The notes under the pieces are model-generated. The model did not search any database and was not told the DNA's origin. It saw only the letters and a list, made by a program, of their open reading frames with translations. Both the position numbers and the translations under genes were made by a program. 25,091 nt of DNA from a virus. The DNA lies in IMG/VR virus record IMGVR_UViG_3300037264_003358, positions 1 through 25,091 of that record; one strand, given 5' to 3'. Shown in pieces: positions 13,501 to 20,607 of the stretch (its first letter is position 1; each line of letters starts with the position of its first letter).

Positions 13501-13777
13501 CGAAGGCGACCACCTCGCCTTGCGAGGGCCGCTCGTTGGGAATGGCGAGAAGGCCGCGCACGGGCCCATGCTGGCCGAGCTTCCAGCCGGCTGAGGGGGT
13601 TGCCCCGCCGACGACCGAATCGGTGACGCGACGGAAGCCGTTGCGTTTGGCGATCCCGCCCATCTTCACGAAGTAGCCGTTGACGATCTTCGCCATCGCC
13701 TCGCCGGGCAACATGCGATCGTCGATCGACTCGTCGATGCCCTTCAGGAGCGGGATGGGGAGGCGTTCGGTCGGCAT
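10556..13777 (-). CDS. Large tail nozzle/hub-type protein
   Basis: The 1073-aa product is the largest in the window. Its opening (residues 8-50, PIPLLKGIDESIDDRMLPGE, then IVNGYFVKMGGIAKRNGFRRV) resembles the start of short-tailed-phage nozzle or stabilisation proteins (P22 gp10 and T7 gp12 type), which begin with a 'GI-D-R-P-----N-----G-L-KR-GF' pattern. The rest is overwhelmingly beta-strand with many aromatic residues, consistent with a propeller-like hub. It would sit below the adaptor ring and close the DNA exit channel. The start overlaps the preceding stop (TGATG). No enzymatic depolymerase motif is recognised. The adaptor gene two genes upstream supports the assignment. Confidence 0.7.
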   Translation of the reverse strand: MPTERLPIPLLKGIDESIDDRMLPGEAMAKIVNGYFVKMGGIAKRNGFRRVTDSVVGGATPSAGWKLGQHGPVRGLLAIPNERPSQGEVVAFGARRLFAYVPEADRWVDRGPLSPCTGHQLPVFHHEPTFTAPDSAESNGFSVYAARQTVLNRTSDTDNAGTPSSRIRMIGKSADGEDTFELLTAEASGASAPHSPRVIKHGLGHVILFANNFASPATLARYVYPTLTPGAAPTVAANVTTDMAHDGAVRMYCGVGVQTTDYMTAYIDSLQTTIQLERWSQGSVSQATGSITGATYYRVATCDGIGEDDRVYVAWIEAAESDLIRVRAFKRATMGAEWAGAVTVGTTGVSDQGENLGVAMGRDETGELRVVVTWGVRNTSSTTIGGDLHWRSVRASDGGDIRPGAAEAIGYNAMPLSQPWWQDGRAYVSCVTTPGELTILGVGQDEQFAMGLMANCVVDLNDQPGATTNATRLAAAFDVGLGSPKNHLINTGNGSRAHQPSTRPNEWRCMAQAMSFFYFNAAAVDAIPSFGASEVQLDYREAPIGAAIARGAAIIGGGYFTWYAGGEAIEWGFLIPPVITSLAQVATGTLPLTISIPYIYQSTWEHRERGWRHRGVPDYTRTITPTANASATVTMMSLPFTHRDNQDMSAVVYRNSTPNGIADPARTNFGGMVNANTQAARSLSNYRDLTVNTQLAETIYVPDQVEAVMPDGGRIVFVVGDRVFTGDHMRKARFGFTKAFAQGSASDDSIVPEANEGFSLLVPDGSRIFGGRELDGRAIGWSQEATYIIAGSGPDNAAVGNDYVIRKIAPYGCIDPRSVVNWTLGKEDGGVFFQSQGGLYQVSRALRVEYIGAPVEDSLAAYPTITSAVDCKGVTQLRFTCNNGAGASIVLVFDYSVGAWSRWEPRDANGQLLDITGGAYLDGEYWIVTAGGIPYVEDATTSIDAGATYADMEVETGWIRLGDIGGYMRTRYGQALLRRVDGSTITLDILVDYATEPTDSLTLTTAEQDAQLPDPERNLLMAIHGTKCEVVKLRMRETRDPAVPLEPGRGPVISGFAVEVRKKAGRAKLAEAR

Positions 13778-14133
13778 CAGTACACCGCGATGGCGACGCT
13801 CACGGTCACGCCGGAGTCGTTGCGCAGGGTCAGCGTATCACTGCTCGTCGCCGTCTCCACGATGGCTCCGTTCACCGTGCCGCTCGGCGCGTGAAGCCGC
13901 GTGATGATCCATCCGCGTGGCGCGCGCCCGAGGGCGTGGCGGAAGACGGCGGTGGCGCCGGTGGTGAGCGTCTTAGAGTCGAGGAACTTCACATCGCCAT
14001 CGAGGAACGGGTGTTTGCTCGCTGCGCGGGCATCGTCCTCGACGGCCTCTTGCTGCGCGACCTGTGGGTAGTCGCCCTGGAGCGGCACAGCGGCCCCGCG
14101 CCGTGCCCGGTTCGACATCCGGGCGCGTCCCAT
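13777..14133 (-). CDS. Small virion protein of the head-tail region
   Basis: A 118-aa protein with a basic N-terminus (MGRARMSNRARRG), a polar helical part (VAQQEAVEDDARAAS) and a C-terminal beta-rich half (FRHALGRAPRGWIITRLHA to the end). ATG 14133 overlaps the adaptor stop (TAATG). A second ATG five codons later is an alternative start, and neither has a strong ribosome site, suggesting coupling. The C-terminal strand pattern is like small tail-tip or spike-anchoring domains seen between adaptor and nozzle genes. The role is inferred from position. Confidence 0.65.
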   Translation of the reverse strand: MGRARMSNRARRGAAVPLQGDYPQVAQQEAVEDDARAASKHPFLDGDVKFLDSKTLTTGATAVFRHALGRAPRGWIITRLHAPSGTVNGAIVETATSSDTLTLRNDSGVTVSVAIAVY

Positions 14134-14870
14134 TACGGCTGGGGCTCGCGGAGGTAGGGCCCGCCGTGGAAGTCCATCCAGGCGTGGTCGTGGCGCACGT
14201 CGCTCACCCGCGCCGGTCGTCCGGCGTCGCGGTTGCCAGCGAGGGCGTCGATCTGATCGGAGATGGTCTTCTGCTTGTCGCGGAGTGCGCCGTATTGCTC
14301 GAGCGACTCCTCCTTGATGAGCAGATCGCACGCGGCTTCGTAGACCGCCCACTCTTCCCAGCCGTTGATGCCGTCGAAGGTGTTGGGCGTCCCGGGAGAC
14401 GCGACCAGGCGCGTGAAGCGCGGCACGTAGTAGATGAGGAGCGAATGTCCGCTCGCGTTCGGCTTCGGGCGGATCTCCACGTTGCTTCCGCGGAGCTGGT
14501 ACATGTAGCTGTAGAGCCCGACGTATCCGGTCTGCTCGCGCTCCAGCAGAATGGCGCGCTCAGCGTCGTTGAACGGCTGGAGCTCGCGGCGCCACGTCCC
14601 ACCGTCGCTGACGATGAGGCGCGAGAGCAGATAGAAGTCTGCGGGGAGCGCGTAGCTGAAGGTCCCCGACACGAGCGCGATGGTGCCGTCGGTGGAGAAG
14701 AACGGCTGACCCCACGCCAGGATGAGCTTGTCGTAGAGGCGCTCGATCGCCGCGTTGATACGACGATCGAGCATCTCGTTTTTGATGAAGTGGGTGGCCG
14801 CCTTGGTGGTGTTCATGTCCGACACGTCACGGACGCGCGCACGGAACTCCTCCAGGGTGACGGCTGCCAT
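14133..14870 (-). CDS. Head-tail adaptor (portal-ring tail adaptor)-like protein
   Basis: A 245-aa protein with an N-terminal helical part (EEFRARVRDVSDMN, then LDRRINAAIERLYDKLILAW), a beta domain with FSYALPADFYLLSRLIVSDG (about 71-89), and a C-terminal helical segment (WEEWAVYEAACDLLIKEES). Phage adaptors that bind the portal dodecamer (P22 gp4 and T7 gp11 types) share 'INxAixxLyd', 'yxLPxDFy' and a late 'AxyLLikee' helix. The gene lies after the capsid and before the nozzle-like gene, as expected. The ribosome site before the ATG is weak (GGGTGA). Confidence 0.75.
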   Translation of the reverse strand: MAAVTLEEFRARVRDVSDMNTTKAATHFIKNEMLDRRINAAIERLYDKLILAWGQPFFSTDGTIALVSGTFSYALPADFYLLSRLIVSDGGTWRRELQPFNDAERAILLEREQTGYVGLYSYMYQLRGSNVEIRPKPNASGHSLLIYYVPRFTRLVASPGTPNTFDGINGWEEWAVYEAACDLLIKEESLEQYGALRDKQKTISDQIDALAGNRDAGRPARVSDVRHDHAWMDFHGGPYLREPQP

Positions 14871-14873
14871 GGA

Positions 14874-15068
14874 TCACCCGAGCGAGATGGTCACGCCCTC
14901 GCTCTTGCCCAACATGTGCACGAGGCACACGAACATGTCGTAAGCGTCCTCGTGGTCTTCCTCGGGGACGCCCATCATGGAGGCCCACTCGCAAAAGAGC
15001 GGGTAGGCCTCCCCCTTGTCGCCCGAGGGCGCCGACGAGTTGCCTTGCTTGATGTAGTCCTTCAGCAT
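14874..15068 (-). CDS. Small acidic head-module protein
   Basis: A 64-aa acidic protein with a flexible start (MLKDYIKQGNSSAPSGDKGE) and a helical, Met-rich second half (FCEWASMMGVPEEDHEDAYD). ATG 15068 lies just after the preceding stop; a longer frame to 15113 only overlaps the upstream gene. Small acidic proteins in this position may be assembly factors or head completion proteins, but nothing in the sequence decides this. Confidence 0.5.
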   Translation of the reverse strand: MLKDYIKQGNSSAPSGDKGEAYPLFCEWASMMGVPEEDHEDAYDMFVCLVHMLGKSEGVTISLG

Positions 15069-15072
15069 GGCA

Positions 15073-15453
15073 TCACGTCTGCGGAATGATCCGGTACAGC
15101 TCGAGAAAAACACTCACCACGGCGTTGTCCGTCGGATCCGCGGCGGTGTTGCCGTTCGCGGCGTTGGTCGTCACCTGCACCGTGTTGGCCGCCGCGCCAG
15201 CGCTGACGGCGGTGACCTTGCCGTCGAAGCCGACGAGGCGGACGTTCACATGGCCCTCGATGTCGGCGTAGGTGTCCGTCAGCGTCATGGTGAAAACGCC
15301 CGCGCTGTTGCGGACGATGGTGCTGGTGATGAGATTGCCGCGGTCCACGATCCCGTCCGGGTTGCTGGTGCCGTTGATGGTGAAGCGCACGTTGCCATTC
15401 ACTACATCGGGCTGGGCATGCCCCAACGGGTAGCCGCCGTCGCCCGCGCTCAT
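15073..15453 (-). CDS. Small beta-rich capsid-associated protein
   Basis: A 126-aa protein made mostly of strands (VNGNVRFTINGTSNPDG, FTMTLTDTYADIEGHVNVRL) and Gly/Ala/Asn-rich turns. The hydrophobic and Thr-rich composition is typical of capsid decoration proteins or head fibres. Its ATG overlaps the upstream stop as ATGA, and it follows another small beta protein directly downstream of the major capsid gene. It and that neighbour may form a decoration system. No homologue is recognised. Confidence 0.65.
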   Translation of the reverse strand: MSAGDGGYPLGHAQPDVVNGNVRFTINGTSNPDGIVDRGNLITSTIVRNSAGVFTMTLTDTYADIEGHVNVRLVGFDGKVTAVSAGAAANTVQVTTNAANGNTAADPTDNAVVSVFLELYRIIPQT

Positions 15454-15917
15454 ACGAACTCCAGAACGACGCTGAGGTAGCCGACGGCGAGCGCCACCCC
15501 GGTGCCGGACTTGACCTGATCGATGACAAGCACCTCGCCGTTGGCGATGGTATCGGTGCTGGCCATGGCGAACGCGCGCGGTACGTCGGCCGTGAACGCG
15601 GTGGCCGAGGTAGCGAGCGCATCATAGGCCGTGGTCGCGCCGCCCGCGCCGTCCTGCTTCCCGATCGTCTGCGTCGTGAAGTTGGACCCGTTGGCGGCGG
15701 CGGTCGTCAGGTAGACGAGCGACGCGGCGACGATGCGTACGGTGTAGCCGGTCTGATTGTGCCAGACGATGTGCTCCTCGTTGTCGGCCGCCGCAGCGTC
15801 TGCGCGGAGCATGCACGACAATTGACGGCGCCGCAGCGCCGCTTCGATGTCCGTGGGGCCGCTCGTCACGGAGTGACCGAAGTCGGCAAGTTTCTTGGTT
15901 GCATCCGACATTGGCAT
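15450..15917 (-). CDS. Probable capsid decoration/head protein
   Basis: A 155-aa product directly downstream of the major capsid gene, a frequent location for capsid-stabilising proteins. After a helical start (SDATKKLADFGHSV; EAALRRRQLSCMLRAD) it is beta-rich and Ala/Thr-rich (YTVRIVAASLVYLTTAAANG; ATTAYDALATSATAFTADVP). AAGGAG lies 8 nt before the ATG, one of the best ribosome sites in the window, consistent with high expression. The assignment to decoration is based on position, size and composition. Confidence 0.65.
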   Translation of the reverse strand: MPMSDATKKLADFGHSVTSGPTDIEAALRRRQLSCMLRADAAAADNEEHIVWHNQTGYTVRIVAASLVYLTTAAANGSNFTTQTIGKQDGAGGATTAYDALATSATAFTADVPRAFAMASTDTIANGEVLVIDQVKSGTGVALAVGYLSVVLEFV

Positions 15918-15929
15918 GACGGGTTCTCC

Positions 15930-17177
15930 TTACAGGGTGGCGAGCACGCTGTTGTTCGGACGGAAGCAAATGTTGTTCATGTAGGACTTGATCCTGAACT
16001 GCTTGCCGTCGGTGTTGGTGTCCACGAAGTAGCGGTCGCCCGCGAACTTGTCGAAGTGGGGAAGCTCGCCGAGGGCGCGAAGCTCCCAGCTGTCGAGCTC
16101 GGTGAGGAGGGCGTGGTCGTAGGACCACACCGGATCCGAGAGCACGAACAGCGGGCCGCCCGCCGTCATGATCTTGAAACCATCGTAGAAGATGTTCGCC
16201 TGCGACACGGCCTTGCCGTTGACGCGCTGCTCACCGGCCTGGAGCTTGGCCGGTTCGTAGCGCGAACGCGCCTGGAGCGACAGCGCCAGGTCCGAATGCC
16301 GACGGCTGTTGATGACCGCCACGTTCATCTTGCGGGCGCCGAAGATTTGCCCATAGGACGCTGCGCGGACGATGGTGTTCTCGACGGGGCCGCCTGCGCC
16401 CTGGGTGTAGCGGATGCCAGCCAGCTTGTGCGGGTAGTCCGTCCGCGTCGCGCCGAAGAGCGCCGCGGGGGACGCGGACGTGGTGATCCAGCGCAGGATG
16501 CCGGCGATGACGTTGTTGTAGTCGCCGTCGCGGAAGAGGTAGTCGCTGGTGCCCCAGTCGGGAACCGTGGTGACCGCTTCCAGCGTGGTGAGCGTGCCTG
16601 CGACCGGGTCGACGCCGGTGACCGTGAGCCGCCCTGCGTGCACGCCGCCGGCCGCGAGGCCGTCGTCGTTCGCGCATTGCAAGATCATCCGATCTTCGAA
16701 GAAGACCGCATCGAGCGGGTTCTGGAGCGTGAGCGTGGTGCCGGACGGGGCCACCGTGGTGGACAGCTGCGCGAGGGAGCCGCCGCCGTTGCCGCAAAGG
16801 TAGATGCCGTTTCGACGGCTCCACTCCGCGAGCGCCATGTCGGTGTGCAGCTTGAGCAGGTTCTCCATGGCGCCGTCGTCGCTCGCCGAGGCCATGATCG
16901 CCTCGTTGGAGATGGTCCCGAGAACGTACGAGGGCGTTCGGGTGACGTTGAAGCTGCGCTTGGCCGACGTGCTTTGGTTCTGGTGCGCCCGGTCGTAGTC
17001 GTTCGAGCCGGTGATGGTGCTCAGGATCGCCGTGATGCGGAAGTCGTCGCCGGCGAACACGGTGTTCTTGGGGATCGCCCCGAAGAGGGACGACTCGGGG
17101 TACAGGGCTTTCTGGCCACCGTCGTCATACAGCCGCTTCAGAAGTGGCTGGCCGGTGGTCGTGGTTTCGATGCTCAT
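15930..17177 (-). CDS. Major capsid protein
   Basis: The 415-aa protein is assigned as the HK97-fold shell subunit on order (terminase, portal, scaffold, this gene), length and composition. After a short N-terminal arm come a long strand-and-helix domain including QNQSTSAKRSFNVTRTPSYV (about 66-85), a helix carrying the LLKLHTDMALAEWSRRNGIY segment (about 107-126) as in the spine helix of many capsid proteins, a beta-rich P-domain region, and a C-terminal part with NVAVINSRRHSDLALSLQAR and a strand-rich end. GGAGG about 7 nt before the ATG gives a strong ribosome site, and the gene is preceded by an 89-nt untranslated spacer with a hairpin. No protease is evident nearby. Confidence 0.8.
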   Translation of the reverse strand: MSIETTTTGQPLLKRLYDDGGQKALYPESSLFGAIPKNTVFAGDDFRITAILSTITGSNDYDRAHQNQSTSAKRSFNVTRTPSYVLGTISNEAIMASASDDGAMENLLKLHTDMALAEWSRRNGIYLCGNGGGSLAQLSTTVAPSGTTLTLQNPLDAVFFEDRMILQCANDDGLAAGGVHAGRLTVTGVDPVAGTLTTLEAVTTVPDWGTSDYLFRDGDYNNVIAGILRWITTSASPAALFGATRTDYPHKLAGIRYTQGAGGPVENTIVRAASYGQIFGARKMNVAVINSRRHSDLALSLQARSRYEPAKLQAGEQRVNGKAVSQANIFYDGFKIMTAGGPLFVLSDPVWSYDHALLTELDSWELRALGELPHFDKFAGDRYFVDTNTDGKQFRIKSYMNNICFRPNNSVLATL

Positions 17178-17242
17178 GCACTTTCCTCCAGCTCCGCGGA
17201 TGCGAAGCGATCAAGTGACACGACGCGGTGTGCCTACCGAAA

Positions 17243-17260
17243 CGCCGTTACCGTACGGCG
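17243..17260. terminator. Hairpin upstream of the capsid gene
   Basis: CGCCGT and ACGGCG pair across a 6-nt loop in the only sizeable spacer (17178-17266) within the virion operon. On the leftward transcript it is followed by UUUCGG rather than a full U-tract. It may attenuate, or act as an RNA-processing or stabilising element that sets capsid mRNA apart from scaffold mRNA. No clear promoter was found in the same spacer. Confidence 0.3.
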
Positions 17261-17266
17261 AGACGT

Positions 17267-18343
17267 TCAGCTGATTCCGAACTGGCCACGAAGGAACGGC
17301 GCAAGCGGCTCATCTCCACCTTTCGATGGCGTCTTGTTGGACGCTGAGGCTGCTGCATCGTTTGAGATCCCTTGTGAGCTCGTTCGCGGGCGGCTCTGCC
17401 CGGGTGCGGCCTTTTGCGGCTGGCCGTTCGCCGGAGCATCGCCGAGGAGTTCTCGACGACGGTTGTGTGAATACAAATATTCCGCTTCCGCCGCACTGTC
17501 CAGTTTGCGGATGATCCAAAGCGGGTCGGAGATGTCCTCGCCGGGGAAGGCGCCGCGGCTCGCGAGTGCCATCAGCTGTTCCACTGCCGGCTTGATCTCT
17601 ATCTCGAGCCTCGACGCGGGGAGCGACGCGAGAGACGGAAACGCCTTGGCGAGCTCGCCGTGGCTGGGGAGCTGCTGGATCATGGAGACCATGTCGTTGA
17701 TGGGCTGCGTCGCCTTGGCGTTCTCGATGGCTGCGACCTTCTCCACGAGCGGCTTCAGCGCCTCGTCGATGACCGCACGCATGTCCTCGCTCGCGCCCTG
17801 GGCCTTGGCCTTCACGCCCTGCGCGGCGACCGCGCGCATGACGTCGGTGAGCGACATGCCCGTCTCGCGCGCAGCCATCTCAAGCGCCGCGATGGCGTTT
17901 TTCGACCGGAGCGCATCCTTGATCGGACGGGCCCCTAGCGCCTCGGCAAGCGCCTGGTCGCGCTCGCGCTCTGCGCGCTCGGCGCGGGCGGTGGCTTCCG
18001 TCTCGCGCCGCCGCGCGGCGTTCATGCTGTCGATGAGCTTGCGGCGCTCGACGCGCTTGTCCTCGGGCGCAGGCGGCTCCTTCGGCTTGTCGTCCGCGGG
18101 CGGAGCGGGCGGGGCGGCAGCGTCGGCCTTTGCGTCGCCAGGCGGCGGAGCGGGCGGGGCGGCGGCAGCGTCGGCCTGCTTGTTCGCGAAGTCTTCTGCG
18201 GCTTGCGAACTTTCCTTCGAAGCTTTGCGAAGATGGTCGACGCCCAACTCTTCCGCGAGGATGCCGCCGAGGGCAACGCCCATCGGAATGCTGTCGCCAG
18301 TGGGTGCCTTGTCTGGAACGTCGGATTTCTGCTCGTCCGCCAT
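17267..18343 (-). CDS. Scaffolding protein
   Basis: A 358-aa acidic, mainly helical protein between portal and major capsid, the classic scaffold position. Residues 1-55 are helical, residues 57-93 are a Pro/Ala-rich linker with two near-repeats (ADAAAPPAPPADDKP), residues 96-135 are a charged coiled coil (Arg/Glu/Ala-rich), and the rest is helical with a disordered end. This matches scaffolding proteins that direct procapsid assembly and then leave or are degraded. The ATG is 15 nt after the portal stop and has only a weak ribosome site. A fused protease is not apparent. Confidence 0.75.
   Translation of the reverse strand: MADEQKSDVPDKAPTGDSIPMGVALGGILAEELGVDHLRKASKESSQAAEDFANKQADAAAAPPAPPPGDAKADAAAPPAPPADDKPKEPPAPEDKRVERRKLIDSMNAARRRETEATARAERAERERDQALAEALGARPIKDALRSKNAIAALEMAARETGMSLTDVMRAVAAQGVKAKAQGASEDMRAVIDEALKPLVEKVAAIENAKATQPINDMVSMIQQLPSHGELAKAFPSLASLPASRLEIEIKPAVEQLMALASRGAFPGEDISDPLWIIRKLDSAAEAEYLYSHNRRRELLGDAPANGQPQKAAPGQSRPRTSSQGISNDAAASASNKTPSKGGDEPLAPFLRGQFGIS
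18099..18177. repeat. Two-copy direct repeat in the scaffold gene
   Basis: A 31-bp unit at 18099-18129 recurs at 18144-18177 with a 3-bp (GGC) insertion. Both are in frame and encode the Pro/Ala-rich linker of the scaffold protein. The unit contains several G-runs on the plus strand. It looks like a recent in-frame duplication. Confidence 0.8.
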
Positions 18344-18358
18344 GGCGCAAGCTTACGA

Positions 18359-20194
18359 CTACACGGGCGGCGCGGGCAAGGGTGGCTTTGGGAGCTGCAT
18401 CTTCATGATGGGCGCCTCCAGGCCGGGGACGGGCATGCCGCCCGCGCCCATGGCTGCGCCGGCCGCCGTCGTCGGGATGACCGGGGGCGGTGCGGGAGCC
18501 TCGCCGCGCTGGAGCATCTCGGTGGCAGCGGCGATCCAGTCGCGAACCGGCTGAACCTTGTCCTCGGGCGTCTTGAGCGCCTCGGCGAGCGTGGCGTACC
18601 GAGCCGCAAGGCCGATGCCGTACCCGAGGTCCCAGTAGGGCCGCGGCGGGATGAAGCGCCCGGTGATGAGCATCTCTTCCATGATCTCCTCGAGCAACTC
18701 GCGCGGCGCCGTCTCCAGCTCGCGGATGCGCTCGAGCTCGGCGAGCTTGGAAGCCTGGAGGAACGTCCGCTCGTCGATGAGGCCGACTTTTGCGATCTCG
18801 AACAGCGTGTTGAGCCTGGCGCTGACGCTGCTCCCGAGGGCGTTCACCGGCGCCACGCGCGCGTGAAGGTTCTCGATGTCGAGGGCGAGCTCTCCCCAGG
18901 GGACGCGCACCGGCTGGCCGAAGCGCTTGGTGATGACCTCGAAGCTCTCGTCGCCCTCTGCGATCTGCGCGGCCATCTCGATGTATGCCTCGCCCACCTG
19001 GCCGCGGACTTCGCTCGATCCACGGTGCCACGTGATGAAGCGTTTCGATCCCTGGTCGGCGAACTTCTGGATCGCGAGGCTCGAATCGAGCCGCACGCCC
19101 TGGGGCAAACTCGACTGCGCCGCCATCTCGTTCACGCCGAGCACCGCGAAGATGTCGCCGATGTACGTGCGCATCTGCGCGTAGGCGTCCGCCGGCATCG
19201 ACTGCGGCACGTACTGCTGCGGTTGCCACTGCCCATCCACTTCGACCATCGCGCCGACGTCGTTCACGATGTGCGCTTTGACGATGTGGCCCTGGCGCGG
19301 CAGGAAGATGAGCGGCCGCGCGTGGATGTGCATCGAGTCCTGCGTCCGCTTGAGGAGCTTGTTCAGCTCGAGCTGGATCGGGATGGCGCGGTAGATCGGG
19401 GGCTCCGGCCACCAACCCATGTCCGCCGCCATTGGGCGCCACGAGAGCACTGGCCACTGCGGAAGGTCGTACTCGTCCTCGTCGAGCAGGCCCCCCTTGA
19501 TGGCGCAGACGTATTTCCCTGGGTCTTTGTGGCGAGCCGTCCGCCACATCTCGATGACGACGACGTTCTCCTCGCCCTGTACGACGGTCCAATCGTCGTC
19601 GGCTGGACTGGACGCGGCGAGGATTTGCTTCAGCCGATGCGGAAACTTCGCGGCGAGCCAGCGCTTGTTGACGCTGCGCCGAATGCTCCACGTGCGCGGG
19701 TCGACATCGATGCAACTGCGATCGTCCACGTCCACGTGAAGCGGATGGATCCGGTTCCATCCCGGCCGGTTGCCGTCGATCATCGGCCGGAGAAACCCGG
19801 CGCCACAGGTGACGCCGTTGCGAAGGAACGGGGGCCACGTGTTCGTGTCGAAGCGGTCGCGCTGCGCAAACGCCGCGATGGCGTTGGTGGCGTGGCGCGC
19901 CGCGCGGCGCGCTTCCCAGCCGCCCGTGACCATGTCGAGTTGCGGCTCGATGACCTGCTGACACATGTCGTTGACGATGGCGTCCGTCGCGTTGCCGATC
20001 GCGTTGTAGGCGAGCCGTGGCGTGCGGCGCGACCAGCCGCCGCCTAGCGACCACGGGCCAGCTTCGCCGTAGACGCACAGGCACTTGGCGATCATCTGCT
20101 TTCGGTCGCTGGTGACCATGCGGGTGCGGTCGCTCTCGTCGAACACCGCCGACGCGAGCGAGTCGCCCTTGTATTCGTCCCAGCTCCGGTTCAC
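18359..20194 (-). CDS. Portal protein
   Basis: A 611-aa protein in the standard terminase-portal-scaffold-capsid order. Segments such as RLAYNAIGNATDAIVNDMCQ (about 60-79), NGVTCGAGFLRPMI, IPIQLELNKLLKRTQDSMHI (about 271-290) and LPQGVRLDSSLAIQKFADQG (about 363-382) fit the clip, stem and wing helices of large podovirus-type portals. The length is typical for these. The C-terminal ~45 residues are Pro/Ala/Gly-rich and likely disordered or a short barrel. It forms the dodecameric DNA entry channel and binds the adaptor below and the terminase during packaging. The start is GTG 20194, with GGAG 7 nt upstream inside the end of the preceding ORF. Confidence 0.85.
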   Translation of the reverse strand: MNRSWDEYKGDSLASAVFDESDRTRMVTSDRKQMIAKCLCVYGEAGPWSLGGGWSRRTPRLAYNAIGNATDAIVNDMCQQVIEPQLDMVTGGWEARRAARHATNAIAAFAQRDRFDTNTWPPFLRNGVTCGAGFLRPMIDGNRPGWNRIHPLHVDVDDRSCIDVDPRTWSIRRSVNKRWLAAKFPHRLKQILAASSPADDDWTVVQGEENVVVIEMWRTARHKDPGKYVCAIKGGLLDEDEYDLPQWPVLSWRPMAADMGWWPEPPIYRAIPIQLELNKLLKRTQDSMHIHARPLIFLPRQGHIVKAHIVNDVGAMVEVDGQWQPQQYVPQSMPADAYAQMRTYIGDIFAVLGVNEMAAQSSLPQGVRLDSSLAIQKFADQGSKRFITWHRGSSEVRGQVGEAYIEMAAQIAEGDESFEVITKRFGQPVRVPWGELALDIENLHARVAPVNALGSSVSARLNTLFEIAKVGLIDERTFLQASKLAELERIRELETAPRELLEEIMEEMLITGRFIPPRPYWDLGYGIGLAARYATLAEALKTPEDKVQPVRDWIAAATEMLQRGEAPAPPPVIPTTAAGAAMGAGGMPVPGLEAPIMKMQLPKPPLPAPPV

Positions 20195-20195
20195 C

Positions 20196-20357
20196 TCAGC
20201 GCTCCACCCAAAGCACCTGATGTGGCGGATACTCGCGCGTCACGTTCCAGCCGCGCAGGCGGAGGACGACCCATCCCAGATCGGTGACGGCGAGAGCTTC
20301 GGCGTGCTCGTGGCTGACGGTTCCGATCTCCGAGTCACGAAGACACGCCCTCGTCAG
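20196..20357 (-). CDS. Small ORF lacking a normal start codon (possible +1 frameshift product)
   Basis: The frame encodes a plausible C-terminal protein segment (EHAEALAVTDLGWVVLRLRG and a tail ending VLWVER) and ends 2 nt before the portal start. No ATG, GTG or TTG occurs in frame between the preceding gene's body and this segment; the only options are CTG at 20357 or reading in from the preceding gene. The preceding frame runs through a CCC-CCT run (20361-20357), where a +1 slip would join the two into about 136 residues. The coordinates given start at CTG and are provisional. An assembly or sequencing indel in the C5 run is an alternative explanation. Function is unknown. Confidence 0.4.
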   Translation of the reverse strand: MTRACLRDSEIGTVSHEHAEALAVTDLGWVVLRLRGWNVTREYPPHQVLWVER

Positions 20358-20607
20358 GGGGAACGCCGGGGAGCTCTTCGAACTTGGGGACGAGGCCGGA
20401 TGCCCAGTGCTCGGCGTTCTTCGGGAGCGGGCGGCCGTCGAGGAGCTGGATGAGCGGGTCGTCGTGTTTTCGATCTCCATGGGGCGTCTCCTGACGAATC
20501 AGATCGAGCTGGAGCGTCAGCTCTTTGGTTTGGTAATGGCGGACGCCATTGGCCTGAAGGATTGCGAGGAGGCGCGTCAGGTGATCCAAGTCCGGTCCGT
20601 GTACCAT
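20335..20607 (-). CDS. Small conserved-type phage protein between terminase and portal
   Basis: A 90-aa protein starting at ATG 20607, 31 nt inside the end of the terminase gene. Residues 7-38 (LDHLTRLLAILQANGVRHYQ, TKELTLQLDL) resemble the short 'LxxxLxxxGVxxYxTxxLxLxL' proteins that many phages encode next to the large terminase. Their function is unassigned; a motor accessory or head-assembly role is a guess. The C-terminal part is Pro- and acid-rich. It ends at TGA 20335, in the overlap with the start-less ORF described separately. Confidence 0.65.
   Translation of the reverse strand: MVHGPDLDHLTRLLAILQANGVRHYQTKELTLQLDLIRQETPHGDRKHDDPLIQLLDGRPLPKNAEHWASGLVPKFEELPGVPPDEGVSS

Noticed and set aside
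15759-18554. Plus-strand open frame of 931 codons opposite the head genes
   Set aside because: It is antisense to capsid, scaffold and part of the portal, all of which look like real proteins. Long antisense frames are expected at this GC content; the translation is rich in Arg, Val and Leu without domain structure.
17880-20084. Minus-strand open frame of 734 codons overlapping portal and scaffold
   Set aside because: Same strand but a different frame from the portal; Arg/Ala/His-rich sequence, no recognisable domain, and the portal frame is clearly the real one.
20358-20480. ATG at 20480 as the start of the ORF ending at 20196
   Set aside because: The first ~40 residues are Ser/Arg/Thr-rich and antiphase to the 90-aa gene; they do not look like protein sequence, so only the C-terminal part is kept.
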